Shown in pieces: positions 56,154-64,000 of a stretch of 64,000 nucleotides of DNA. Below the pieces are notes generated by a model. The model saw nothing but the letters and a program-made list of their open reading frames with translations, ran no database searches and was not told the origin of the DNA. The position numbers were made by a program, and so were the translations under genes. Every line of letters starts with the position of its first letter. The stretch's first letter is position 1. This DNA is from Sphingorhabdus sp. EL138 (GTDB lineage Bacteria; Pseudomonadota; Alphaproteobacteria; Sphingomonadales; Sphingomonadaceae): contig NZ_CAMDCK010000012.1 of NCBI RefSeq assembly GCF_945890115.1, positions 1 to 64,000 on the forward strand, written 5' to 3'.

Positions 56154-57521
56154 ATGGCCCTTGCCCATAGCGAAGCTGCAAACCCGCATTGGGTGCCGCG
56201 CACTAAGATTGGCGACCTTTCCCATATTCCCGGTGAAAATGGGCCGCCGATTATTGGTACAACGTTTCGCGTGTTGCGCGATCCGCCTGCTTATGGCGCG
56301 CATATGGTTAAAACTTATGGCAAGGTGTTTCGCACCAACGCCTTTGGCAATCCGACGGTGTCACTGGTCGGTGCAGAGGCCAATGAGCTGTTGCTGTTTG
56401 ACCGTGAAAAGCTGTTTTCGTCGGAGCAAGGCTGGGGCCCAGTTCTGAACTTATTGTTCCCGCGCGGTTTGATGTTGATGGATTTTGACCATCACCGCAT
56501 GGACCGGCGCGCGCTTGGTATCGCGTTCAAGCCAGGGCCAATGCGTGCCTACACCCAAGACATGAACCGCATTTTTGCCGAGCAGTTAAAAGACTGGCGC
56601 GGCGACATGCTTTTCTATCCGGCGATCAAGCAACTGACGCTCGATGTCGCGGCGAGCAGCTTCTTAGGCATACCATTGGGGCCAGAGGCGGACAAGATTA
56701 ACAAGGCTTTTGTCGACATGGTGCAGGCATCGGTCGCGCCCATTCGCGCGCCATTACCCTTCACGCCGATGGGCAAGGGCGTTGCTGGCCGCAAATATCT
56801 CATTGATTATTTCGGGCCACAAATCGCCGAGCGTCGTCGCAATGAAAACCGGCAAGATATGTTCAGCCAATTCTGCCGGTCAACGCGCGACGACGGCGAG
56901 TATATGTCTGATGGCGAGTTGATCGACCACATGAACTTCCTGATGATGGCGGCGCATGACACGATTACTTCGTCGGTGACGTCGATGATCTGGTATCTTA
57001 CCAAGCATCCCGAATGGCAGCAGAAATTGCGCGAAGAGTGCCTCGCGATTGGGCCTGGCGGATCGGACATCGCCTTTGCCGACCTCGATAAGTTTGAGCT
57101 GACGGAATATGCATTTAAGGAATCGCTGCGCATGATTTCGCCCGTGCCGTCCATCCCGCGCCGCGCGTTGCGTGATTTTGACTTTATGGGCTATCATATC
57201 CCCAAGGGCACATCGGTCAGCATCAGCCCGTCTTACGTTCATATGATGGAAGAATATTGGCCAAACCCGCATGAATTTGACCCCATGCGCTTTACGCCTG
57301 CCAAGGTGAAGGCGCGGCATAAATATGCGTGGGTGCCTTTTGGCGGCGGCGCGCATATGTGCCTTGGCCTGCACTTTGCGTATATGCAGACCAAGCTGTT
57401 CATGCACCATTTGCTGACGTCGGTTAAGGTCGAGATTGCCGATGGCTATGCGCCCGATTGGCAGGCTTGGCCGATCCCCAAGCCCAAGGATGGGCTGAAG
57501 GTCCGGTTCACGCCTCTATAA
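56154..57521 (+). CDS. Cytochrome P450
   Basis: The 455-residue protein has the heme-binding signature FGGGAHMCLGLHFA with the axial ligand Cys403, the ExxR motif KESLRM and an I-helix segment AAHDTITSS in the place of AGxxT, with His replacing the usual second residue. No membrane anchor is apparent, as is usual for bacterial P450s. No ferredoxin or reductase gene lies nearby. The substrate is unknown; a sterol/fatty-acid or hydrocarbon-like substrate cannot be distinguished by sequence alone. Confidence 0.92.
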   Translation: MALAHSEAANPHWVPRTKIGDLSHIPGENGPPIIGTTFRVLRDPPAYGAHMVKTYGKVFRTNAFGNPTVSLVGAEANELLLFDREKLFSSEQGWGPVLNLLFPRGLMLMDFDHHRMDRRALGIAFKPGPMRAYTQDMNRIFAEQLKDWRGDMLFYPAIKQLTLDVAASSFLGIPLGPEADKINKAFVDMVQASVAPIRAPLPFTPMGKGVAGRKYLIDYFGPQIAERRRNENRQDMFSQFCRSTRDDGEYMSDGELIDHMNFLMMAAHDTITSSVTSMIWYLTKHPEWQQKLREECLAIGPGGSDIAFADLDKFELTEYAFKESLRMISPVPSIPRRALRDFDFMGYHIPKGTSVSISPSYVHMMEEYWPNPHEFDPMRFTPAKVKARHKYAWVPFGGGAHMCLGLHFAYMQTKLFMHHLLTSVKVEIADGYAPDWQAWPIPKPKDGLKVRFTPL

Positions 57522-57570
57522 TGCGGGATTGCAAGCAGCGCCCAGCGCACTAAAGCTGCGCGCTGCACGC

Positions 57571-58356
57571 ATGGCCTATTCAGAACAGACAGATTGGAGC
57601 CGTGAGGACCTTCGGCGGCGTGGGCTTGGCCTCGCTGTCGCGCTGCTGCTTGAGATCATCATCATATTGGCGATATTGAGCCTGAGCATGCGCGCGGGCG
57701 GCCCTGCGGCAGGCACCCGCAGCCTCAGCACCTTCTCTCTGGAGGCAGAAGCGCAGTCCGCATCGTCGGCTGAAAAGAGCGAAACACAAACACCCGTCAC
57801 CGAAGCGCAGAAAAGCACCCCCACGCCGCCGATCCCGAAACCCTTACTGCCACCCGTCAACCCAGTCCAGGCGCCGCCGCCTAACCCCGATTTTATCAAA
57901 GTCAGCAAGACGGATTTTGACGCAATGGACTTATCAAAATTGCCAGCGGGCGGCGGGGCAGGCGCGGGCGACAATAAAGGCAGCGGACAAGGTGCAATGG
58001 GCATGATGGGGCCCGGCCTTGGCCCCGGCGGGGCCCAGCTCTATCCTGTGGCCTGGCTGCACGAACCCTATGACAGCGAACTTGCGCCCTATCTGGCTAC
58101 GGTCAAGCGTATCCCGCCCGGCGCGTCGGCGGAAATCGCGTGCCGCATGATCGAACGTAACCGTGTGGAAAATTGCCAGATCATAGGCGAAAACCCGCGC
58201 GGTACCGGCCTTGCCAAGGCATTACGCCTCGCCGCGTGGCAATTTTTGGTCAAGCCCCCGCGCATCGATAACAAACCGCAATTGGGCGTGTGGGTGCGCA
58301 TCCGCTTCGATTTCGGGGTGCGGGCGGTTGATGGCGGCGAACCAGCCAACGAGTGA
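57571..58356 (+). CDS. TonB-like membrane-anchored protein
   Basis: The product (about 261 residues) has an N-terminal membrane anchor (LGLAVALLLEIIIILAILSLSM) and a Pro-rich, Thr/Ser-rich region (TPTPPIPKPLLPPVNPVQ). A Gly-rich stretch precedes a C-terminal globular part with NRVENCQIIGENPRGTGLAKAL and GVWVRIRFDFG, the pattern of TonB C-terminal-like domains. It may transduce energy or act in the periplasm. ATG at 57571 is preferred to the upstream TTG. It directly follows the P450 gene. Confidence 0.65.
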   Translation: MAYSEQTDWSREDLRRRGLGLAVALLLEIIIILAILSLSMRAGGPAAGTRSLSTFSLEAEAQSASSAEKSETQTPVTEAQKSTPTPPIPKPLLPPVNPVQAPPPNPDFIKVSKTDFDAMDLSKLPAGGGAGAGDNKGSGQGAMGMMGPGLGPGGAQLYPVAWLHEPYDSELAPYLATVKRIPPGASAEIACRMIERNRVENCQIIGENPRGTGLAKALRLAAWQFLVKPPRIDNKPQLGVWVRIRFDFGVRAVDGGEPANE

Positions 58357-58413
58357 CGCTGTGGTTAGCGAGAAGGCTGTTTGCGGACGACGGGGGAGCT
58401 ACCCCCCACGCCA

Positions 58414-60246
58414 TCACTTACGCGTGGCAATCCACGCGTCGACTTGCTCTTCGAGTACATCCAATGGCACCGGACCTGATTTCAGCACCGTGTCGTGGAA
58501 CCCGCGTATGTCAAATTTCTTGCCCAGCGCCTTTTGCGCCTTGCCGCGCAGTTCGCTGATTTTCAGGCGGCCAACCATATAGGCGGTCGCTTGGCCGGGA
58601 TAGATGATGTAGCGCTCAATCGCCTTCACAATGCCGCCCGGTGCATCGGCGCTATTGTCCTCGACATATTTGATCGCTTGTTCGCGGGTCCAGCGTTTGT
58701 GGTGCAGACCGCTATCAACCACCAAGCGAATCGCGCGGTGGAGTTCCAGTTGCAACCGGCCAAAATCCCGCGCGGGGTCAGTATAAAGGCCCATATCCTT
58801 GCCCAATTTCTCCGCATAGAGACCCCAGCCTTCGGAGTAAGCCGTGACGCCGCCAAATTGGCGGAATGCGGGCACGTCTTTGAGTTCGGTCTGGATTGCG
58901 CGCTGCATATGGTGGCCGGGAACGCCCTCATGGTAAAACAGCGCCTCAACCTCGGTCAGCGGCATATCCGCCATCTTATACAAATTGGCATAATAGGTGC
59001 CGGGGCGCGAGCCGTCGGGGCTGGGGCTTTGGTAAAATGCCTTGCCCGCCGATTTTTCGCGGAAGGCCTCAACGGGTTTTACGACCAAGGGGGCCTTGGG
59101 CAAAACGCCAAACCATTTGGGTAGCAAGGGCGTGATCGCATCCTGCGCCTTTTGTGTTTCCGAAAGATACAAGGCGCGACCTTCGGCGGTTTCGGCTGCG
59201 TAGAATTTGGGTTCGGTGCGCATATAATTGAAGAAGGCCTGAAGATCGCCCTTCACGCCCATCTTTTTCTGGACGACACCCATTTCCTTATGAATGCGCG
59301 CCACTTGCGCGAGGCCCAGATTGTGGATCTGGTCCGGCGTCATATCGGTCGTGGTATAATTGGCGAGGCGCTCGGCATAATAGCCCGCGCCATCCTTAAA
59401 CCGCCAAACACCATCGTCGGTTCCAGCGACCTTTTCCTGCGCCGTCATTTCGGCAATCAACGCCTCATAAGCAGGCTTTACTGACGCGTTCAGCGCCTGC
59501 GCCGCGTCCGCGATCAGCAGGTCTTTTTCGGTCTGGCTGATTTTGAGCTTGGCTACCTTCGCCTTGAAATCGGCATATAGAGGCGCATCGGGGCCGTCGC
59601 CAAAGGGCGCGCCCGTGATGACGTTGCGCGCGTCATTAATGACATAAGGATACACCCATTTGGGCGGCATAATGCCTTGCGCTGCACGCGCCTTGGCTTG
59701 GCCAATGGCCTCCATCATGCCAGGGCCAAGGCCATAGAGGCGGCTGACATAAGCACGCGCGTCAGACTTTGTGTCGACGCGGTGAATGTTGATAAGGAAC
59801 GCTGGCAATTGGCTTTGCGCGCCATTCATCTGGTCAAAGACATAGCCATAATCATTATATTTAAAGGCCGCTTCGCTGCGTTCAGCGCGTTTTTCAAACA
59901 AGCGGTAGGACAGACGGTTTTCCGGCGAAAGCTTGGCAGGGTCAAAGCGGGCGCGCATTTCTGTGCGCGCGGAACGCTCGGCTGCATTCGCGCGCATCTC
60001 GCCAGCGGTGGAGAAATCCCCCCAACGGCCATAATCGCTGTCCTTGATACCGCGATAGGATTTGCCCAACGGCGAAAGCGCCAGTTGCTGCGCATCATAT
60101 TCTTCGAAAAAGGCCTTGATCGCGGCATTTTGGTCAACTTCGGCCACAGCAGCGGGTGCAGGCGCCATGGTCTGGGCCATCGCAGGCGTACCCAATTGCG
60201 CCAATAAAAGGGCAAGGGCAGAAATCGCGGTTTTGTTAAGGCGCAT
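58414..60246 (-). CDS. DUF885 family secreted protein, peptidase-like
   Basis: The product (610 residues) has a Sec signal peptide (TAISALALLLAQLGTPAMA) and belongs to DUF885, with the HEGVPGHH metal-site-like motif at about residue 445 and RPGTYYANLYKMADMP just before it. The family resembles gluzincin peptidases. The start at 60246 is chosen because AGGAGAG lies 7 bases upstream and the signal begins there. It should act in the periplasm on peptides. Confidence 0.85.
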   Translation of the reverse strand: MRLNKTAISALALLLAQLGTPAMAQTMAPAPAAVAEVDQNAAIKAFFEEYDAQQLALSPLGKSYRGIKDSDYGRWGDFSTAGEMRANAAERSARTEMRARFDPAKLSPENRLSYRLFEKRAERSEAAFKYNDYGYVFDQMNGAQSQLPAFLINIHRVDTKSDARAYVSRLYGLGPGMMEAIGQAKARAAQGIMPPKWVYPYVINDARNVITGAPFGDGPDAPLYADFKAKVAKLKISQTEKDLLIADAAQALNASVKPAYEALIAEMTAQEKVAGTDDGVWRFKDGAGYYAERLANYTTTDMTPDQIHNLGLAQVARIHKEMGVVQKKMGVKGDLQAFFNYMRTEPKFYAAETAEGRALYLSETQKAQDAITPLLPKWFGVLPKAPLVVKPVEAFREKSAGKAFYQSPSPDGSRPGTYYANLYKMADMPLTEVEALFYHEGVPGHHMQRAIQTELKDVPAFRQFGGVTAYSEGWGLYAEKLGKDMGLYTDPARDFGRLQLELHRAIRLVVDSGLHHKRWTREQAIKYVEDNSADAPGGIVKAIERYIIYPGQATAYMVGRLKISELRGKAQKALGKKFDIRGFHDTVLKSGPVPLDVLEEQVDAWIATRK

Positions 60247-60376
60247 TCGAAACTCTCCTGAATATCTGTGTGGCAGCATCATATCAGCAGGGCGGGCAAG
60301 GGAAAGCTATGTTTCCGTGGCTTGTCGAAACGGCAACGGTCTTTGTCGATGCCTAACACCATGACAGGCCGCGCCT

Positions 60377-60883
60377 TTATTCCCCGATCACCTTCGAAAT
60401 CCGCGCAATTTCTCCATTTTGTGCTGCGACGTCTTCTATAACGGGTCGCTGCGCCTCAGTCAGAAGCGCGGCAAGGCCCGCGTCGCGCGCGCCTGCATCC
60501 AATATCAACCCGTCAAAGTCCCGCAAGGCGGCCACCGAATCGGCGCGCGTCTTGTCGAGCCGTGACAGCATAAGATGCGCGTTCACCCAAAGCTCGCTAC
60601 CGGGGGAACTGCCCGCCGCCTTTGAAGCTATGGCCTGAACCGCCGCCAATGCACCTAGATATGCGCCATGCGCCGCTATGTGTCGCGCCTGCAGCGCGTC
60701 GGCTTTTGCAGCGAATGCACCCGATAACATCGATGGCGCAGCTGCCGATTCGATGGGCGCAGATATCGGCGCATCGGCCTCATAACTCCGGGGCTCAAGC
60801 GAAGGAAATCCGCCCTCTTTCGTGCCGCATGCGGCAAGGAGCAGGAAAAGAAGTAACGGGGATGCAGGCTTGAAATTCAACAT
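60377..60883 (-). CDS. Hypothetical lipoprotein
   Basis: The 168-residue product starts with a lipoprotein signal (lipobox LAAC, Cys19). The mature part is mostly Ala-rich helical with regular Arg/Asp pairs. No known domain is recognised. It lies upstream of and in the same direction as the DUF885 gene, about 130 bases away, and divergent from rplU. Confidence 0.7.
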   Translation of the reverse strand: MLNFKPASPLLLFLLLAACGTKEGGFPSLEPRSYEADAPISAPIESAAAPSMLSGAFAAKADALQARHIAAHGAYLGALAAVQAIASKAAGSSPGSELWVNAHLMLSRLDKTRADSVAALRDFDGLILDAGARDAGLAALLTEAQRPVIEDVAAQNGEIARISKVIGE

Positions 60884-60975
60884 ATCCGCCGTCTAAGCCT
60901 GCTTGGGGGCGCATGCAAGCGCATCTCAATGGCGGCGCAGGCGGCATCATAAGGGCCAAAATGCGGGATTATACG

Positions 60976-61004
60976 TTGACATAGATATTTGCTTGCACTA
61001 GCTG
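60976..61004 (+). promoter_or_regulatory. Candidate promoter of rplU-rpmA
   Basis: TTGACA at 60976-60981 is followed after 17 bases by TAGCTG, a weak -10. This would give a leader of about 100 bases before rplU, enough for a regulatory structure. The -35 match is perfect, the -10 poor. Confidence 0.3.
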
Positions 61005-61110
61005 CGCCCATTCTTGCGTGACCCTGTTGAGATTCGTCTCCGCTATGTCATGCGCCCGAGCAACCCGCCCTTATAAGGCGCTAAGCTGTAGAAACGGATG
61101 AGTTAAAGCC

Positions 61111-61533
61111 ATGTTCGCAATCGTGCGCACAGGCGGCAAGCAATATCGCGTCGCCGCCGGAGATAAAATTGCAGTTGAAAAACTGTCTGGTGAAGCGGGT
61201 GACAAGATCTCGCTGGGTGACATCCTTCTTGCCGGTGACGGTGACAAGGCGCAGGACGTAAACGGCTTGACCGTTTCTGCCGAGATCATTGCGCAAGAGC
61301 GCGGTGAAAAGGTAATCGTCTTCAAAAAGCGTCGCCGCCACAACTATCGCCGCAAGCAAGGTCATCGCCAGTCGTTGACGCTGCTGCGTATCCTTGCCGT
61401 TGGCAAGGAAGAAAAAAAGGCTGCTGCGCCGAAGGCTGAGAAGGTTGAGGCTGCTGCCACTGCTGCTCCTGCAAAGGAAGCCGCGCCAAAGAAAGCTGCG
61501 CCCAAAAAGGCTGCAGCCCCCAAGGAAGCTTGA
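61111..61533 (+). CDS. rplU: 50S ribosomal protein L21 with Ala/Lys/Pro-rich tail
   Basis: Residues 1-102 are L21: [19 protein letters not shown] at the start and [16 protein letters not shown] in the RNA-binding region. The last ~38 residues are an added low-complexity tail with [17 protein letters not shown]. Such extensions occur in many alphaproteobacterial L21 proteins. It is followed by rpmA after about 30 bases. Confidence 0.95.
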   Translation: MFAIVRTGGKQYRVAAGDKIAVEKLSGEAGDKISLGDILLAGDGDKAQDVNGLTVSAEIIAQERGEKVIVFKKRRRHNYRRKQGHRQSLTLLRILAVGKEEKKAAAPKAEKVEAAATAAPAKEAAPKKAAPKKAAAPKEA

Positions 61534-61564
61534 GCGGCAACGCTCTGACGTAGGAGTTTAGACC

Positions 61565-61834
61565 ATGGCACATAAAAAAGCAGGTGGTTCGTCACGCAAC
61601 GGTCGCGATTCAGCAGGCCGTCGCCTTGGCGTGAAGAAGTTCGGTGGCGAAAACGTCATCGGCGGCAACATCATTATCCGTCAGCGCGGCACGAAGGTGT
61701 ATCCTGGTTCGGGCGTTGGCCTTGGCAAAGACCACACTTTGTTCGCGCTCGTCGAAGGCCGCGTGCGATTCCATGCTGGCAAACTCGGCCGCAAATATGT
61801 GTCGGTCGATATGCCAGCGATGGCCGCCGAATAA
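61565..61834 (+). CDS. rpmA: 50S ribosomal protein L27
   Basis: The 89-residue protein begins [20 protein letters not shown], the standard L27 N-terminus that reaches the peptidyl transferase centre. [21 protein letters not shown] [14 protein letters not shown] and a C-terminal [13 protein letters not shown] follow. TAGGAG lies just upstream. It forms an operon with rplU and is closed by a strong terminator. Confidence 0.96.
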   Translation: MAHKKAGGSSRNGRDSAGRRLGVKKFGGENVIGGNIIIRQRGTKVYPGSGVGLGKDHTLFALVEGRVRFHAGKLGRKYVSVDMPAMAAE

Positions 61835-61906
61835 ACAGGACAATCGATACCGGGTTGTCCAGACGGATGACCCGGAAATCATGTCAGGTGGTTTCCACCT
61901 TTGAAC

Positions 61907-61940
61907 AGGGAGACGGGTCAACCGGTCTCCCTTTCTTTTT
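61907..61940 (+). terminator. Rho-independent terminator after rpmA
   Basis: AGGGAGAC pairs with GTCTCCCT (8 bp), extended by internal GGT/ACC pairs, followed by a T-rich stretch TTTCTTTTTG. It lies about 75 bases after the rpmA stop. Confidence 0.85.
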
Positions 61941-62034
61941 GTCTCATTCTCCCTGTTCTCAGCCTCCTGCGGAGGAACTGTAATATGGCTGTCGCTTTGT
62001 CATGCAAGGGGCGGCGCAGAACCGGAGAGAAACA

Positions 62035-62625
62035 ATGTTCGCGAGGACGGAAAGATTATTGTTGCGGCCAAGCTGGGCAGAGGATGCAGCCGAATTGCAT
62101 CAGGCGATTGCCGATGAAGGCATCGTCCGCAACCTTGCAAGCGCACCATGGCCTTATACCGCCGCCGACGCCGTGCGCTTTGCAATGCAAGAGCATGATG
62201 CGCTCTATCCTGCCTTTTTGCTCATGCTGCGCACCCATGGTGCACCGCGCCTGATTGGTGCATGTGGCATTGGCAATTATGACGGCAGCGCCGAATTGGG
62301 CTATTGGATAGCACGTCCTTATTGGGGCCTTGGCTTTGCAACCGAAGCCAGCCGCGCCGTGATCCATATCGCCAGGGCCATTGGCCACAAGAAGCTCATC
62401 GCCAGCAACTTCACCGATAACCCCGGTTCGGGCAACGTGCTGCGCAAGGTCGGCTTTCGACAGAACGGCAAGACTGCCTTGCGGCACAGCAACGGCCGCC
62501 CCGAGGCAATGACATGCGCTTTGTATGAAAAAACACTGGATGGTGCAGGTTTAGAACCCACGTCCATGCCACCATTGCCAGCGATCAACATCCGCGCGCA
62601 AATGGAACGGCGTCAGGCAGCTTAG
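62035..62625 (+). CDS. GNAT family N-acetyltransferase
   Basis: The product (196 residues) has a RimJ/RimL-like GNAT layout: RTERLLLRPSWAEDAAEL at the start, LIGACGIGNYDGSAELGYWI, the acetyl-CoA-binding YWGLGFATEASRAVI and a late ASNFTDNPGSGNVLRKVGF. The start at 62035 has GGAGAGAAACA before it. In related genomes this gene usually sits between rpmA and obgE; here obgE does not follow. The substrate is unknown. Confidence 0.85.
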   Translation: MFARTERLLLRPSWAEDAAELHQAIADEGIVRNLASAPWPYTAADAVRFAMQEHDALYPAFLLMLRTHGAPRLIGACGIGNYDGSAELGYWIARPYWGLGFATEASRAVIHIARAIGHKKLIASNFTDNPGSGNVLRKVGFRQNGKTALRHSNGRPEAMTCALYEKTLDGAGLEPTSMPPLPAINIRAQMERRQAA

Positions 62626-62712
62626 TGGCGGAAGCGCCTGCTTCATTGTCCGCCTGCGGTTAGTATTCAGGCACGGGTTCGCGCCGTAAGCTGAGAAAAT
62701 CTTCTTCGCTCT

Positions 62713-63498
62713 CTAGAAGGCAACAAGCGCCTTTGCGTCGTGTGAAAAAATGATCTTTGCGTTGCCAGACGTGACTATGCAGTCACCCTTGGCAGCGACC
62801 TCGCCATCTGTGTCGACCTGGCCTGATAGCGGCGTAATCCAGATATTCCCTGACGGTGGCAGTGCCTGCACTTCGTTTATGTCAGAGACATACCAAAGCT
62901 GAAAATGTGGACCTTCAACCAGCTGCGATGATAAATCAGCGCGTCCGGACCGGGCATCGGTATATGGTTTTGCAAACGATACAGACACGCCATCGTCAAG
63001 ATGCAGCGGACGGTCGCGACCATAATCATAAAGACGATAGGTGATGTCCGCATATTGCTGAACCTCGATAAGACTTACCCCGGCCCCGATGGCGTGGACT
63101 GTCCCAGCAGGAATATAAAAATAATCTCCCGCAGACACTTTTTTCCAGTCCATCAAAGCTTCAATCTCGCCTGAAAGTGACGCCGCGTAAAGTTCTTCGC
63201 TACTAAGTGGGCGCTTGGTTCCAATTCCAATGACCGCGCCTGGTTCTGCGTCCACAACGTAGCAGCACTCTTCTTTGCCTGACGGCATGCCCCGCGCGCG
63301 TGCCTGCGCGTCATTAGGGTGGACCTGAATTGAGAGCCGCTCGGACGTAAAAAGCCACTTCACCAGAATTGGCAAAGGCGCTTCGGTTTTAGCGCTATAC
63401 CAGATTTCGCCTACGCGGCGGCCGCTGGTGGTGCCAAATTCCGCCGGAATATCTGTTCTACCCCAGGGTTTATCAACAAGATGCTTGGTAACCTTCAT
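62713..63498 (-). CDS. manA: Class I mannose-6-phosphate isomerase
   Basis: ManA interconverts fructose-6-phosphate and mannose-6-phosphate, supplying GDP-mannose with manC. The product (about 261 residues, a short type I form) has KPWGRTDIPAEFG near the start, a metal-site QVHPNDAQARARG, the ECCYVVDAEPGA segment and an AGTVHAIGAG strand carrying the second metal His. ATG at 63498 fits homology; an ATG at 63534 with a TAGGG upstream is also possible. It is divergent from the following manC. Confidence 0.88.
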   Translation of the reverse strand: MKVTKHLVDKPWGRTDIPAEFGTTSGRRVGEIWYSAKTEAPLPILVKWLFTSERLSIQVHPNDAQARARGMPSGKEECCYVVDAEPGAVIGIGTKRPLSSEELYAASLSGEIEALMDWKKVSAGDYFYIPAGTVHAIGAGVSLIEVQQYADITYRLYDYGRDRPLHLDDGVSVSFAKPYTDARSGRADLSSQLVEGPHFQLWYVSDINEVQALPPSGNIWITPLSGQVDTDGEVAAKGDCIVTSGNAKIIFSHDAKALVAF

Positions 63499-63741
63499 AG
63501 TGCAATCAATAGCAGAACCTGCCCACTTTTCCATTCCAAAACCCTACCATAGCTTATATCTAACTATAACTAACTATATGTGACAAGAGTTTACAATAAT
63601 TAACAGTCTTAATCTCGATAGTGATTGCATTAATACCCGTATTTTCCGAACAAGAGAAGTGTAACCGCTTTTGGGGGTTTGACAGATCGCCCATAATCGG
63701 AAATGGCGCTTGTTAACTCATGCCCAACCGCTGGAGACTTT

Positions 63742-64000
63742 GTGTTCATTAGTCCTGTAATCTTGTCGGGTGGTGGCGGTACGCGTCTTTGGCCGTTATC
63801 AACGCCGCAAACGCCTAAGCAGTTTTTGGCGCTCACCGGCGCGCATACGATGTTTCAGTTGACGGTGCTGCGGGTGATGGACCGCGAACGCTTCACCGCG
63901 CCAATTATCGTCGCCAACGCCGCGCATGCGGGGATTGTCAGCGCGCAATTGGCCGAAATCGGCGTAACTGATGCGACCATCTTGCTTGAGCCCTGTGCGC
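63742..64000 (+). CDS. manC: Mannose-1-phosphate guanylyltransferase, start of gene (partial)
   Basis: From a GTG at 63742 the frame reads VFISPVILSGGGGTRLWPLS, then TPKQFLALTGAHTMFQLTVLRV, the nucleotide-binding start of GDP-mannose pyrophosphorylases, and continues to the window end without a stop. GGAG lies 5 bases before the GTG. The enzyme makes GDP-mannose from mannose-1-phosphate, downstream of manA. The full length and the C-terminal isomerase-like domain lie outside the window. Confidence 0.9.
   Translation, partial: MFISPVILSGGGGTRLWPLSTPQTPKQFLALTGAHTMFQLTVLRVMDRERFTAPIIVANAAHAGIVSAQLAEIGVTDATILLEPCA

Overview
The window reads as a chromosomal segment of an alphaproteobacterium, most likely Sphingomonadales (Sphingorhabdus/Sphingopyxis-like). 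This is inferred from the housekeeping order hom - glpX - recJ - tRNA-Glu, the rplU-rpmA pair with an Ala/Lys-rich L21 tail, and the general protein character. No rRNA gene is present, so the genus is not fixed.

Layout. (1) 1-12,914, ordinary core genome: an Ala-rich lipoprotein, a class A beta-lactamase-like serine hydrolase, queF, an Fe-S (6-4) photolyase, sseA-metC, a broken merR in front of an SMR efflux gene, a 3-hydroxyacyl-CoA dehydrogenase, homoserine dehydrogenase, glpX, a flavodoxin-like protein, recJ and tRNA-Glu(TTC). (2) 12,915-15,800, a gene-poor transition with one isolated methyltransferase. (3) 15,796-55,404, a roughly 40 kb surface-polysaccharide locus. (4) 56,154-62,625, core genome again: cytochrome P450, TonB-like protein, DUF885 peptidase-like protein, lipoprotein, rplU, rpmA, GNAT. 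(5) 62,713-64,000, manA and the start of manC, transcribed divergently.

The polysaccharide locus encodes an ABC-transporter-dependent (group 2 type) capsule. Kdo-linker transferases (kpsS, kpsC), an inositol-monophosphatase-family protein and the outer-membrane export lipoprotein lie on the minus strand. A gene-free stretch carrying an IS3-family remnant separates them from the divergent kpsE-kpsM-kpsT export genes. The locus also brings its own Kdo supply: kpsF/kdsD, kdsA and kdsB are all present. A Kdo-hydroxylase-like oxygenase follows kpsT. Rhamnose comes from rmlC-B-D-A, and a zinc-ribbon SDR resembles dTDP-rhamnose 4-epimerases, so a 6-deoxytalose branch is possible. Decoration is suggested by a sulfotransferase-like protein, two FkbM methyltransferases, a further methyltransferase with an extra N-terminal domain, two tandem SGNH-like proteins and a GSCFA protein.

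The repeat unit is probably built by the glycosyltransferases. These are a GT4, a GT2, a small DxD transferase, a DUF5672 protein, and an unusual run of six overlapping minus-strand genes (35,133-46,021) encoding very large, poorly recognisable transferase-like proteins. The least described parts are this six-gene run, the SGNH-SGNH-GSCFA cassette, the Kdo-hydroxylase-like gene and an apparently single-module KpsC.
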